Positions 26,253-36,517 of a stretch of 64,000 bases of DNA are shown here, piece after piece. The first letter of the stretch is position 1. Each line of letters starts with the position of its first letter. The stretch is from Methylobacter sp. KS41 (GTDB lineage: Bacteria; Pseudomonadota; Gammaproteobacteria; Methylococcales; Methylomonadaceae): assembly GCA_002862125.1 (NCBI GenBank), contig PHSP01000002.1, positions 149,842-213,841 on the forward strand, given 5' to 3'. The position numbers and the translations under genes were made by a program. The notes below the pieces were generated by a model that did not search any database, was not told where the DNA came from, and was given only the letters and a program-made list of their open reading frames with translations.

Positions 26253-27500
26253 TTAAATATTAAGCAGTAGATGAGCGGGAGCTTCCAGGCATTCTTTGAT
26301 GGTGACTAAAAATTGTACTGCTTCGCGGCCATCAACCAGACGGTGGTCGTATGACAGGGCAAGATACATGATTGGCCTGATAACAATTTGGCCGTTTTCA
26401 ACAACAGGCCGTTCCTTGATGGCATGCATGCCTAAAATAGCGCATTGAGGGGGATTAAGTATGGGAGTCGACAGCATTGAACCAAACACGCCGCCGTTAG
26501 TAATGGTAAACGTTCCGCCCTTTAGGTCGTCGTAGGTTAATGTACCTGCTCTTGCCTTTTCTCCAAAACCGGCAATGCTTTTTTCAATGCCGGCAAAATC
26601 GAGTTGATCCGCATCATGCAAAACCGGCACAATCAAACCGCGCGGCGTACTGACGGCAATGCCAAGGTCGTAGTAGCCATGATAAATGATGTCGTTATCA
26701 TCAATGGAGGCATTGATGGCAGGGAAATGTTTTAATGCCTCAATCGAAGCTTTGACAAAAAACGACATAAAGCCGAGTTTGACAGCATGTTTTTGCTCAA
26801 ATCTGACTTTGTATTGGTTACGAAGATCGATGACGCTTTGCATGTTCACTTCGTTGAATGTAGTTAACATGGCCGCATTTTGTTGCGCTTGTAACAGACG
26901 TTCCGCAACTTTAGCTCTTAAGCGTGTCATCGCAACGCGTTGTTCAGGACGCAGATTTGAGGCGACCGTTGTCGATTCGATGGGTTTAGCCGTTTCCGGC
27001 TTGGCAACAGTTTCCGTGCTTTGTAAAGACACAATGTTTTGCGATTTTACTGCGTTTGCCGGTGTTTGTTTGCTAAGATGAGCCAACACGTCTGATTTAG
27101 TCAGACGGCCGCTTTTACCTGAACCTTTTATGTCTGAAGGATCCAAAGTATTCTCGTGGATCAGTCGGCGCACTGAAGGACTTAACGGGATATCTTCATC
27201 GTCATGCTCAGGTGTTGTAACCGATAGTGTTTTATTTTCGGCGGCTTGGCTCTCTTGAGCCGCTTCTGGTTCCAGTAAAGCCAACAACTCACCGCCGGTA
27301 ACTATAGCGCCGTTTTCCTTGAGTATCTGACTAAGCACGCCCGAGTCAGGCGCGGTAACTTCAAGCACTACTTTATCTGTTTCAAGATCAACGAGGTTTT
27401 CGTTCTTGTTGACAAATTCACCGGCTTGTTTATGCCAGGTGATCAACGTTGCATCGGAAACAGATTCGGGTAGATTGGGAACTAGTACTTCAATGCTCAT
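26253..27500 (-). CDS. sucB: dihydrolipoyllysine-residue succinyltransferase (E2 of 2-oxoglutarate dehydrogenase)
   Basis: 415 residues. N-terminal lipoyl domain (about 1-80) with the lipoylated lysine in [12 protein letters not shown]; a flexible linker; an E1/E3-binding domain ([20 protein letters not shown], about 109-145); a second linker rich in Ala, Thr and Val; then the catalytic domain ending in [17 protein letters not shown] with the active-site His and Asp. It transfers the succinyl group from lipoamide to CoA in the TCA cycle. It follows sucA by one base, so they are one transcript. The E3-binding domain looks normal, which makes the altered E3-like protein next door more puzzling. 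Confidence 0.94.
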   Translation of the reverse strand: MSIEVLVPNLPESVSDATLITWHKQAGEFVNKNENLVDLETDKVVLEVTAPDSGVLSQILKENGAIVTGGELLALLEPEAAQESQAAENKTLSVTTPEHDDEDIPLSPSVRRLIHENTLDPSDIKGSGKSGRLTKSDVLAHLSKQTPANAVKSQNIVSLQSTETVAKPETAKPIESTTVASNLRPEQRVAMTRLRAKVAERLLQAQQNAAMLTTFNEVNMQSVIDLRNQYKVRFEQKHAVKLGFMSFFVKASIEALKHFPAINASIDDNDIIYHGYYDLGIAVSTPRGLIVPVLHDADQLDFAGIEKSIAGFGEKARAGTLTYDDLKGGTFTITNGGVFGSMLSTPILNPPQCAILGMHAIKERPVVENGQIVIRPIMYLALSYDHRLVDGREAVQFLVTIKECLEAPAHLLLNI

Positions 27501-27501
27501 G

Positions 27502-30330
27502 TTATTTTCCTGAAGAGACGCCGTATAAGGCGGATTGAACGACAGCTTTTTGTTGTTCTATATGAACGTGGAAATTCCCGACAGCAGGCGCTGCCGATGC
27601 TTCACGTCCGGCATAGGTGACGTTGATATGGGCTTGTACAATGTCGGTAAAGTGATGCTTGGATTGATACCAGGCACCTTGATTTTTTGGCTCTTCCTGA
27701 CACCATATAAAATCTTCCAAATGAGGATATTTAGCTATTTCCGTTTTAAGTAATTTATCGGGGAAAGGATAAAGCTGTTCAAGACGTGCAATAGCAACAT
27801 GTTTAAGGTTATCCTGACGACGCGCTTCCAGTAAGTCGTAGTAGACTTTGCCGGCACATAAAATAAGACGAGTAACTTTTTTGGGATTAATGTCGTCTTG
27901 CTCGCCGATGACGGACTGGAATTGTCCGTTTGTCAGATCTTCCAATGTCGATACTGCGAATTTATGCCGCAACAGACTTTTGGGGCTCATTATGATGAGT
28001 GGTTTTCGATATGGGCGTATTAATTGGCGGCGCAACAAATGGAATATTTGTGCCGGCGTCGTTGGGTTGCAGACCTGGATATTGTGTTCAGCACAGAGCT
28101 GAAGATAGCGCTCCAGTCTGGCTGATGAGTGTTCAGGGCCTTGACCTTCGAAACCATGCGGCAGCAACATGACTAATCCGCACAACCGTCCCCATTTGGT
28201 TTCGCCGGAACTGATAAATTGATCAATAACTACTTGAGCGCCATTGGCGAAATCGCCAAATTGCGCTTCCCAAATCACAAGTGTATTCGGCATTGTCGTA
28301 CTGTAGCCGTATTCAAAGCCTAGCACACCAGCTTCGGACAACAGGGAGTCATAAATTTGAGCCCGGCCCTGATCCTTGTCGAGATGTTTAATCGGTATGT
28401 AGGTTTTATTATTTATTTGATTATGCAATACGGCGTGACGGTGAACAAATGTACCTCGCCCTACATCTTGACCCGTCAAGCGGACATGGTATTTTTCCAT
28501 AAGGAGGCTGGCATAAGCCAGATTTTCAGCAAACCCCCAATCCAATGGCAAAGCCCCCGCAGCCATTTTGCGGCGGTTATCCATAACTTTAGCGACTCTG
28601 GGATGTAATTCGAAATCAGCGGGGAGCCGCTGCATTCTGTCATTACAATAACGCAATTGGTCCAATGAAATGGCAGTATTACAAACCGCATCCCAGCTTT
28701 TATTCTGGTACTGATTCCATTGGTTGGTGTATGAATAGCTGGAATTCTCTAAAACAGGTCTCGATACAACCTGACCCGCTTCAAGCAGTTTTTGATAATC
28801 CTGTTCCATTTTTACGGATTGTTCCGCGTTAATAATCCCGTCGTTGATGAGTTTTTGAGCATAAAGTTTCCGCGTGGTTTTGTGTTTGCGGATTTTTTTA
28901 TACATGATGGGCTGGGTAGTCGCTGGCTCGTCGGCTTCGTTATGTCCAAGACGTCGATAGCAGATAAGATCTATGACGACATCCTTATTGAAAGTCATCC
29001 GGTAATCAAGGGCGAGTTTTGTTACAAATATAACTGCTTCCGGATCATCACCGTTGACATGAAAAACAGGTGCCTGGATCATGCCGGCAACATCGGTGCA
29101 ATACAAAGTGGAGCGAGCATCCAACGGGTTGCTGGTGGTAAAACCAATTTGATTGTTGATTACGATATGTATTGTCCCTCCCGTGGAAAAAGCGCGGGTT
29201 TGTGACATATTCAGGGTTTCCATGACGATACCTTGACCGGAAAAGGCTGCATCTCCGTGAATTAAAACAGGAATTACGGTGCTTATTCCAGTTTTTCCGG
29301 CTCGATCCTGACGCGCCTTAACCGAACCTTCAACAACCGGATTGATGATTTCCAAATGTGAAGGGTTAAATGCAAGTGTTAAATGCACCGGGCCGCCGGG
29401 CGTGGCAATATCAGATGAAAAACCCATATGATACTTTACATCACCTGAGCTGACACCAGGCGATGGCGTATACGTGCCGGCAAATTCATCAAATAAACTG
29501 GCGGGGCTTTTGCCCAGGATGTTGACCAATACATTTAAACGGCCCCGATGCGCCATACCGATGACAATTTCTTTAATGCCTTTATCTCCGGCGCCTTGAA
29601 TTAATTCATCAAGAATTGGAATCAGAGATTCACCGCCTTCAAGAGAGAAGCGTTTTTGGCCGACGAATCTATGGTGTAAATGACTTTCTATACCTTCGGC
29701 CGCAGTAAGTAATTTTAAAAGCCAGTGTTTTTTAGCGGAGTCGGGTGTTATATTGGATTTGGAAGTTTCCAGGCGGCTTATCAGCCAGCGTCTAATGTGA
29801 GTATCAACGATGTGCATGTACTCAGAGCCGATGCTGCCACAATAAATTTCTTTCAGGTTGGCAATAATGTCGCGTAAGGGTAATCGATCAACATCGCCGT
29901 AAAGTGCGCCGGTATCAAAGAAGGTTTCCATATCCGGTTCGGAAAGGCCGTAATAGGCCGGATCCATATCCGGGGGAGGGGGGGCTGTTTTTCCTAACGG
30001 ATTATTGTTGGCAATTTGATGTCCTCGGACCCGGTAATGGTTTATCAGTCGCGAAACAGCAGCCTGTTTTTTGACGCTTTCTTCAGTAAAGCCCTGTAAT
30101 TGGGCCAGTCTTCCTTGAGATTTTACTGCAAGTTGTGCAAAGCGTTCTACGACTGGGCTATGAGGGGTCTCGTACATAGCGCCATGGTGAATATTTTTGA
30201 ATTCTTTTTGCCAACTTGGTTCAACAGAATCAGGATCTTCTAAAAACCGTTCATATAGGTTTTCAATGAAACTGGCGTTGCTGCCTTGTAAGGAAGACGA
30301 ATCTCGAAAAAGTTTAAGTAGGTTACTCAT
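27502..30330 (-). CDS. sucA: 2-oxoglutarate dehydrogenase E1 component
   Basis: 942-residue thiamine-diphosphate enzyme that decarboxylates 2-oxoglutarate and succinylates the E2 lipoyl group. Full family length. Seen: the N-terminal [21 protein letters not shown] (binding segment for the complex), [16 protein letters not shown], the thiamine site [47 protein letters not shown], and the transketolase-like central part [19 protein letters not shown] and [17 protein letters not shown]. It is the first gene of sucA-sucB-lpd-like. An operon of this kind completes the oxidative TCA cycle, which was long thought absent from type I methanotrophs. Confidence 0.95.
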   Translation of the reverse strand: MSNLLKLFRDSSSLQGSNASFIENLYERFLEDPDSVEPSWQKEFKNIHHGAMYETPHSPVVERFAQLAVKSQGRLAQLQGFTEESVKKQAAVSRLINHYRVRGHQIANNNPLGKTAPPPPDMDPAYYGLSEPDMETFFDTGALYGDVDRLPLRDIIANLKEIYCGSIGSEYMHIVDTHIRRWLISRLETSKSNITPDSAKKHWLLKLLTAAEGIESHLHHRFVGQKRFSLEGGESLIPILDELIQGAGDKGIKEIVIGMAHRGRLNVLVNILGKSPASLFDEFAGTYTPSPGVSSGDVKYHMGFSSDIATPGGPVHLTLAFNPSHLEIINPVVEGSVKARQDRAGKTGISTVIPVLIHGDAAFSGQGIVMETLNMSQTRAFSTGGTIHIVINNQIGFTTSNPLDARSTLYCTDVAGMIQAPVFHVNGDDPEAVIFVTKLALDYRMTFNKDVVIDLICYRRLGHNEADEPATTQPIMYKKIRKHKTTRKLYAQKLINDGIINAEQSVKMEQDYQKLLEAGQVVSRPVLENSSYSYTNQWNQYQNKSWDAVCNTAISLDQLRYCNDRMQRLPADFELHPRVAKVMDNRRKMAAGALPLDWGFAENLAYASLLMEKYHVRLTGQDVGRGTFVHRHAVLHNQINNKTYIPIKHLDKDQGRAQIYDSLLSEAGVLGFEYGYSTTMPNTLVIWEAQFGDFANGAQVVIDQFISSGETKWGRLCGLVMLLPHGFEGQGPEHSSARLERYLQLCAEHNIQVCNPTTPAQIFHLLRRQLIRPYRKPLIIMSPKSLLRHKFAVSTLEDLTNGQFQSVIGEQDDINPKKVTRLILCAGKVYYDLLEARRQDNLKHVAIARLEQLYPFPDKLLKTEIAKYPHLEDFIWCQEEPKNQGAWYQSKHHFTDIVQAHINVTYAGREASAAPAVGNFHVHIEQQKAVVQSALYGVSSGK

Positions 30331-30570
30331 CGTGGATTTCCAATCTATTCTGCAGTGGGTTTGTCTTTATATTAAATCTTGACGAGCTACATTGCCAATG
30401 GTTACTAAGGAAATTAATTGTGATTTTGCCAAAGCGCCGTGGTTGATGCTTAAATTTAAGCAATTTATATGCCTATGAATAGGATAATTTAGTATTCAGT
30501 CAATAATCCGGCTAATCCGGGCTATTTTTGTAGCAGTAACCCTTCAAGACTGGAAATTATTTATCCGGCT

Positions 30571-30607
30571 AAAACAAAAAAATCCCGTTACGGGACTTTT
30601 TTGTTTT
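30571..30607. terminator. rho-independent terminator
   Basis: Stem TCCCG-TTAC-CGGGA flanked by A-rich and T-rich runs on both sides. It lies 17 bases downstream of the minus-strand CBS-domain gene and ends its transcription; it also insulates that gene from the region upstream of sucA. Confidence 0.85.
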
Positions 30608-30623
30608 ATAGAATACAAGCAAT

Positions 30624-31100
30624 TTATTTATGGCTGATGCCTGTTGCTATTCTCTCTGCTCTTTTTTCACTTGATTTTTCGATTTTTGAAAAAACCCGGA
30701 GTATGTCTGTCGCTGATAATATTCCGACTAATTTGTTATTATCGTCAACTACCGGTAATGCGCCAACTTTATTGTCCGCCATAATTGCCGCGGCTTCTGA
30801 TGCATAAGCTTCGGGCTTAACAGTCAATACGCCTCGGCGCATGATGTGTTGTACTTTTTGTGGAACAACGTGCAGTTCTGCTGCGCTTTTTCCGGATGTT
30901 GCTTCAATTACGTTTGAGTTGTTCTTTGGCCCAAGGGCTTTGTACAGATCTCTGTCGGATACGATTGCGATAACTTTTCCTTTTTCAACAACTGGTATGT
31001 GACGAACTTTTTCGTAATGAATTAAAAAAAAGACCCGGTCAATCAAGTCGTGTTGCTCGACTGTAAATACTTTTGATTTCATTAAATCTTCAACACGCAT
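30624..31100 (-). CDS. CBS-domain-pair protein
   Basis: 158 residues made of two CBS domains: the first about 5-60 (MKSKVFTVEQHDLIDRV, VRHIPVVEKGKVIAIVSDRDL) and the second about 86-140 (IMRRGVLTVKPEAYASEAA, VGALPVVDDNNKLVGILSATD). Such stand-alone pairs bind adenine nucleotides (AMP, ATP) and are thought to sense energy state. The neighbouring divergent gene is adk, which makes the same nucleotides, a suggestive pairing. A strong GGAG site precedes the ATG at 31100. The last 20 residues are a charged tail. Confidence 0.88.
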   Translation of the reverse strand: MRVEDLMKSKVFTVEQHDLIDRVFFLIHYEKVRHIPVVEKGKVIAIVSDRDLYKALGPKNNSNVIEATSGKSAAELHVVPQKVQHIMRRGVLTVKPEAYASEAAAIMADNKVGALPVVDDNNKLVGILSATDILRVFSKIEKSSEKRAERIATGISHK

Positions 31101-31264
31101 TATCTTTCTCCACTGTATTAGGCCGCCTAAGAATAGGGATTTAATCGCATTTTATCAAGAGATAAAATAAGTTGTGTTATAAAATAGTTTATTATGCTTT
31201 TTTTCAGTTATTAAGCCTAACCTTTTATTTTATTTTTTAGTTATTAACTGTTTGTTATTTATAG

Positions 31265-31939
<675 letters not shown>

Positions 31940-32232
31940 ATGAATTTTGCCGCTAAGGATGTGAAAAAATATACAAATTAATCTTATCTGCGATTAAAAA
32001 ACTACATAACTTTTGTTGTATCTGTTTGATAATATAAGCGATATCATTCATTAATCATAATTTTCCCTATATTTAAAGTGAAGATGCGCAAAATGTATGC
32101 GTCTTAATAGTAAATCATGCATTAGATGCTAATATTTTTGTTACTTTTTGTTCATAGGGTATTCGCAAAGTATAGGCATCCTAAATCAGGTACAACAGTT
32201 GATTAAGATTTAACAAAAAAGGTGTTAAATAA

Positions 32233-33255
32233 ATGAGTAAAGTGTATAACGTTGCCGTTGTTGGTGCGACGGGTGCAGTGGGCGAAGCCATGCTGTCTAT
32301 CTTGGAAGAACGCCGGTTTCCGGTGGGGGAAGTTTATGTGTTGGCCAGCAGTAATTCAGCAGGCAAACGAATTCCTTTTAAAGGCGGTTCGTTAAAAGTA
32401 GAAGATTTGGCAACCTTCGATTTTTCTAAAGTACAAATTGGCTTATTTTCCCCAGGAGCAGTTGTTTCAGAAGTTTATGCGCCAAAGGCTGCAGCTGCAG
32501 GCTGTGTTGTTATCGATAATACCTCGCAGTTTCGCTATGACGACGACATTCCACTGGTAGTACCGGAAGTCAACCCGGAAAAAATAGCCGATTATAAAAA
32601 TCGCGGTATTATTGCAAACCCTAATTGCTCAACCATCCAAATGTTGGTAGCGTTAAAGCCCATTTACGATGCAGTAGGCATAGTTAGAATAAATGTGTGT
32701 ACTTATCAAGCTGTTTCCGGTACCGGTAAAGAAGCCATTGAGGAACTAAGCAAACAGACAGCCAATTTGCTTAACATGCAACCAGTTACACCAATCGTCT
32801 ATCCCAAGCAGATCGCTTTCAATGTTTTGCCGCAAATTGATGTGTTCTTGGATAATGGGTATACAAAAGAAGAAATGAAGATGGTTTGGGAAACTCAAAA
32901 AATCTTGGGTGATACCGGTGTTCTGGTTAATGCAACCGCTGTACGAGTTCCTGTCTTTTATGGTCATTCTGAAGCAGTGCATATTGAAACGCGTACAAAA
33001 ATTTCTGCCGGAGCGGTTAGAACATTGCTTGAAAAAGCACCTGGCGTGACAGTTATGGATGAACGCAAAGATGGCGGTTATCCAACGGCGGTAACAGAGT
33101 CATCGGGCCATGATAACGTGTTTGTCGGGCGTATTAGAGAGGACATATCGCACCCCCGGGGAGTTGATTTATGGGTGGTGGGCGATAATGTCCGAAAAGG
33201 CGCTGCATTGAACAGTGTACAAATTGCTGAGATATTGGTAAACCGTTATATCTAG
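32233..33255 (+). CDS. asd: aspartate-semialdehyde dehydrogenase
   Basis: 340-residue NADP-dependent enzyme of lysine, threonine, methionine and diaminopimelate synthesis. Seen: VAVVGATGAVGEAMLSILEER nucleotide-binding start, the active-site cysteine in NPNCSTIQMLVALKPI (about residue 131), and the substrate-binding His and Arg in VPVFYGHSEAVHIET and ESSGHDNVFVGRIRED. Precedes fimV, an arrangement conserved in many gammaproteobacteria (asd-fimV-truA); truA is not the next gene here. The upstream 293 bases hold no other recognisable feature. Confidence 0.95.
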   Translation: MSKVYNVAVVGATGAVGEAMLSILEERRFPVGEVYVLASSNSAGKRIPFKGGSLKVEDLATFDFSKVQIGLFSPGAVVSEVYAPKAAAAGCVVIDNTSQFRYDDDIPLVVPEVNPEKIADYKNRGIIANPNCSTIQMLVALKPIYDAVGIVRINVCTYQAVSGTGKEAIEELSKQTANLLNMQPVTPIVYPKQIAFNVLPQIDVFLDNGYTKEEMKMVWETQKILGDTGVLVNATAVRVPVFYGHSEAVHIETRTKISAGAVRTLLEKAPGVTVMDERKDGGYPTAVTESSGHDNVFVGRIREDISHPRGVDLWVVGDNVRKGAALNSVQIAEILVNRYI

Positions 33256-33295
33256 GCAAAATTACACCTCTATTTGATTGCTAAAAAATGAGACT

Positions 33296-35824
33296 GTGGA
33301 TAAGAGATTAAAAAGTAATAGTGTGAGCAACTTAGCTAAAACTCTAGCGCTGTTATCTTTGCTAGCTCCGGTTAGTGGAAAATCGTTAGGGATTGGTGAT
33401 ATTAAATTGCATTCCACGCTTAATCAAAATCTTGACGCTGAAATTTCATTAGTATTATCGGCGAGTGAGAAGGCATCAGATATAACAGTAAATTTGGCAT
33501 CACCTGATAAATTTGATGAAGCAGGAGTACCCTGGACATCTTTTTTGTCGGAAATAAAATTTGAAAAAATAGTCGGTTCTAATGGCTCAGTAATAATAAA
33601 ACTCAGTTCAAGGGAAGCTGTAAAGGAGCCTTACCTGGATTTCGTGCTTCAAGTTATCTGGCCAAAAGGTAGTTTGCATCGTGAATTTACTGTCCTGCTG
33701 GATCCTCCGGCAGCCTATAAACAGCCGGCAATTTCCTCATTAGCAAGCTCAGAAAGTTACAAATCTGAGCAAAGAGTTATCCCTCGGTCTGATTCTTTAG
33801 GGAAGCCGCAAACAATGGTTGAGAAAAGTTTAAGCGGAACGCGTGGATATGGACCCACAAATAGAAATGATACTCTTTGGAAGATTGCTGAAAAGGTAAG
33901 TAAGCAGTCTGTAACTTCTGTAGAACAAATGATGATAGCGTTATATGAAGAAAATTCTCATGCGTTTTACAAACAAAATGTTAATGCATTATTAACAGGA
34001 AAAACGCTGAAGATTCCAGAAAGGGAGATGGTATTAAGGCTTTCAAAGGAACAGGCATTAGCCGAATTCAATCGGCAAACAAAAGCCTGGAAGAACCCAT
34101 TAGAGCCCGCTTCTTTTGCAATAGAAGCGGCTAAAAAAGAAACGCCAGATAATCAACTGACATTAGTCGCTCCGACAGAAGCAGATATCGATAAGAACAC
34201 AAATTCAACTCCGGAAAATGAGCGCCTAACCGCTAAAAAGGAAGTTGATGATTCTTCTGCGGAGTCGAAAAAAACTGATGAGGCGGTTACCGGTGTTAAC
34301 CCCCTAGTAAATGATGCTTTACAAGATAAAATATCAGAACTTGAAAAACAACTGGCATTAATGCAACAAATACTTGCTTTGAAAGACCAGCAACTTGCCG
34401 CCTTAGAGAATCAGTTTCAGGCAAAACCAGGACAAAATTCGGCTATTAATCCGGTGGCACAACAACCTGCTCAACTGGATACCAAACCTGTTATTCAATC
34501 AGCGCCTCAAGCAACGTCATCAGCAAATTTTTATTATCTGTTGTGTGGTGGCTCTGTAATCTCACTGCTTGGATGGCTTTGGTGGCGAAATCGTAAGCTA
34601 GACAAACAAACTGATATTCAGGATTTATTCGTCACATCAACTATGAATAATACACCTGAATCCAAAGGCTTTATCAGTATACCCCCCACGGGAAAAGATA
34701 ATTCGAAAATTACCGATGGAGTGGTAAAAGGTTCAGTATTCGGTGGCTTTGCATTAAAAGACTTTGAAACATTTGATACGGACCAGGGTGACATCGATCC
34801 GGTTGCCGAAGCTGACGTTTATTTGGCATATGGGCGTTATAAACAAGCAGAAGAACTGATGCTTGATGTTATTAAAGATCAGCCTAACCGTGATGAATGC
34901 AAATTGAAATTGCTTAAAATATATGTTTTAAACAAAGATAAACACGCATTTGAATTCTATGTCACTGAATTAGCAAATTCAGGTAAAAAAAATGATATTG
35001 AATTTTGGGCAAAAGTTACTGAAATGGGCAATGAAATCAGTAAGGATTCATCATTATTTTCCACGCAGGTAGAAGAATATCCTTCGGAGGAAAATACTTT
35101 TTTTGAAAAAAAGACTGTAAACTTAGTTGAGTTGGACAGTATTGAAAAAAATGATGAAGGAGATATCAAAGAAAATAATTCCGGCTTACATTCTTTCGGA
35201 AACTCATTTGATTACGAGGAGGTTAAAAAATCACCCCATACAATGGACAATTCCCTGAGTTCTAATTTATTGTCTATTGAAGATGAGGTTACTGATGAGC
35301 CGAAAAACAATGAGAGTATTGATTTTGACTTAAGTATGGCTGCAACAAAAACAGAAGAATCAGGTGGAGCCCTAGATATCCTTTTTTCTAAAAAATCAGA
35401 TCTTGGGGTAAATGATGTATTTGATTCATGCGGTTTTGATTCTAGTGAAGTTGGAATAAAAGAAATCGGCGGCACTGATACCAGTGCAATGAAAGAGTCG
35501 GTTGAAAACTTACAACCTACTGATAGTATTACCGAAGAATTATCAAGTCTAAATAGCAGTTTTACCAATGATTCTCTTGAGAGAAATTTTTATTTTAACA
35601 AGCCTGTATCAGGGCAATATGGGGAAGATTTTGACTATCAGGGTGGGTTTGATGTTTTCGATCTAACTGATATGGATGAGTTGGAAACTAAACTGGATTT
35701 GGCAAAAGCATATATTGATATGAGTGATATAGATGCGGCTAAAGATATTGTTTCTGAAGTTCTTGAAAAAGGTACAGCACAGCAAAAAAAGGTCGCACAA
35801 GCTCTGCTAAATGACTTAGAATGA
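33296..35824 (+). CDS. fimV: FimV/HubP-type pole-organising peptidoglycan-binding protein
   Basis: About 842-residue inner-membrane protein. Order: hydrophobic leader LAKTLALLSLLAPVSG; the FimV N-terminal domain (LGIGDIKLHSTLNQNLDAEI, about 35-140); a LysM-like motif (NDTLWKIAEKVS, about 192-240); a coiled coil about 344-380; one membrane helix (FYYLLCGGSVISLLGWLWW, about 418-437); a long acidic low-complexity cytoplasmic part; and the C-terminal FimV domain (LDLAKAYIDMSDIDAAKDIV). It organises cell poles and type IV pili or motility. The start is uncertain: GTG at 33296 or TTG at 33278, neither with a strong ribosome-binding site. It is followed by a clear terminator. Confidence 0.88.
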   Translation: MDKRLKSNSVSNLAKTLALLSLLAPVSGKSLGIGDIKLHSTLNQNLDAEISLVLSASEKASDITVNLASPDKFDEAGVPWTSFLSEIKFEKIVGSNGSVIIKLSSREAVKEPYLDFVLQVIWPKGSLHREFTVLLDPPAAYKQPAISSLASSESYKSEQRVIPRSDSLGKPQTMVEKSLSGTRGYGPTNRNDTLWKIAEKVSKQSVTSVEQMMIALYEENSHAFYKQNVNALLTGKTLKIPEREMVLRLSKEQALAEFNRQTKAWKNPLEPASFAIEAAKKETPDNQLTLVAPTEADIDKNTNSTPENERLTAKKEVDDSSAESKKTDEAVTGVNPLVNDALQDKISELEKQLALMQQILALKDQQLAALENQFQAKPGQNSAINPVAQQPAQLDTKPVIQSAPQATSSANFYYLLCGGSVISLLGWLWWRNRKLDKQTDIQDLFVTSTMNNTPESKGFISIPPTGKDNSKITDGVVKGSVFGGFALKDFETFDTDQGDIDPVAEADVYLAYGRYKQAEELMLDVIKDQPNRDECKLKLLKIYVLNKDKHAFEFYVTELANSGKKNDIEFWAKVTEMGNEISKDSSLFSTQVEEYPSEENTFFEKKTVNLVELDSIEKNDEGDIKENNSGLHSFGNSFDYEEVKKSPHTMDNSLSSNLLSIEDEVTDEPKNNESIDFDLSMAATKTEESGGALDILFSKKSDLGVNDVFDSCGFDSSEVGIKEIGGTDTSAMKESVENLQPTDSITEELSSLNSSFTNDSLERNFYFNKPVSGQYGEDFDYQGGFDVFDLTDMDELETKLDLAKAYIDMSDIDAAKDIVSEVLEKGTAQQKKVAQALLNDLE

Positions 35825-35839
35825 AAACTTATGGTTCGT

Positions 35840-35867
35840 AAAAGCCCCTTTAAGGGGCTTTTTGTTT
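35840..35867 (+). terminator. rho-independent terminator after fimV
   Basis: AAGCCCC-TTTA-GGGGCTTTTTG hairpin with T-run, starting 16 bases after the fimV stop. It separates asd-fimV from the exopolysaccharide locus. Confidence 0.9.
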
Positions 35868-36517
35868 ACTAATTATTATTTATTCACGGTAAGTAGGCTA
35901 ACTTTTTTACTGTGCAGCCTTACTTTCTTGTTACATTTCAAGAATATTTTATTTATCAAGTAATTACAATTAATTATTAAGCCTATTTCTAATAATTTTG
36001 CTGTTTTTAGACTAGCTGCCAAACGTGAGCTTATCGATTCATGTGGCTTAGAAATTAACTTCTAACCAAGAATATGTTGTTTTTTATTAGTCCATCTCTG
36101 ATGTGTGTAACATGTTGCTAGAAAACTATCTGATAGCCTTTCAAAATAAGTGAAGACGGGGTATCGGTTATATTTAGATATTTTTTCGGACTTGATAATT
36201 GAATGTAACCAAGAGCCTGACATTATTTATCAACAGGTAAAATTTCTTTGCCCTATATACAAGAAGCAGTTGTGGTTTACTAATTATCACTCCCAGCAGA
36301 AGTATGGGTTTTTTGGCGCTTTTATTTACCAATAGCAAGTTTTCAGCATCACAATTATTATGGCGAATCTTGATCTATAATTGTCGAGGTAGTTTATAAA
36401 AATGTTCTGTTAATATGCTTGTTATGGATTGCGCTCTCCATTAAAGAAGATAATTTTGGGTGCTATTTTTGAGAAAGATTATTTTTAACAAAAAAATTTT
36501 GTAGCAGGCTGGTTTAT
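35868..36517. promoter_or_regulatory. 650-base AT-rich region upstream of the exopolysaccharide locus
   Basis: No convincing gene: a 61-codon frame at 36150-36335 lacks a ribosome-binding site and recognisable similarity. The length and AT-richness suit a regulated promoter region for the 16-kb downstream locus. I did not find a convincing sigma-54 -24/-12 pair, which would be expected if the PrsK/PrsR system controlled it; those regulator genes are also absent from the window. Confidence 0.45.

Noticed and set aside
36150..36335. 61-codon frame upstream of prsT
   Set aside because: AT-rich chance frame, no ribosome-binding site and no similarity.
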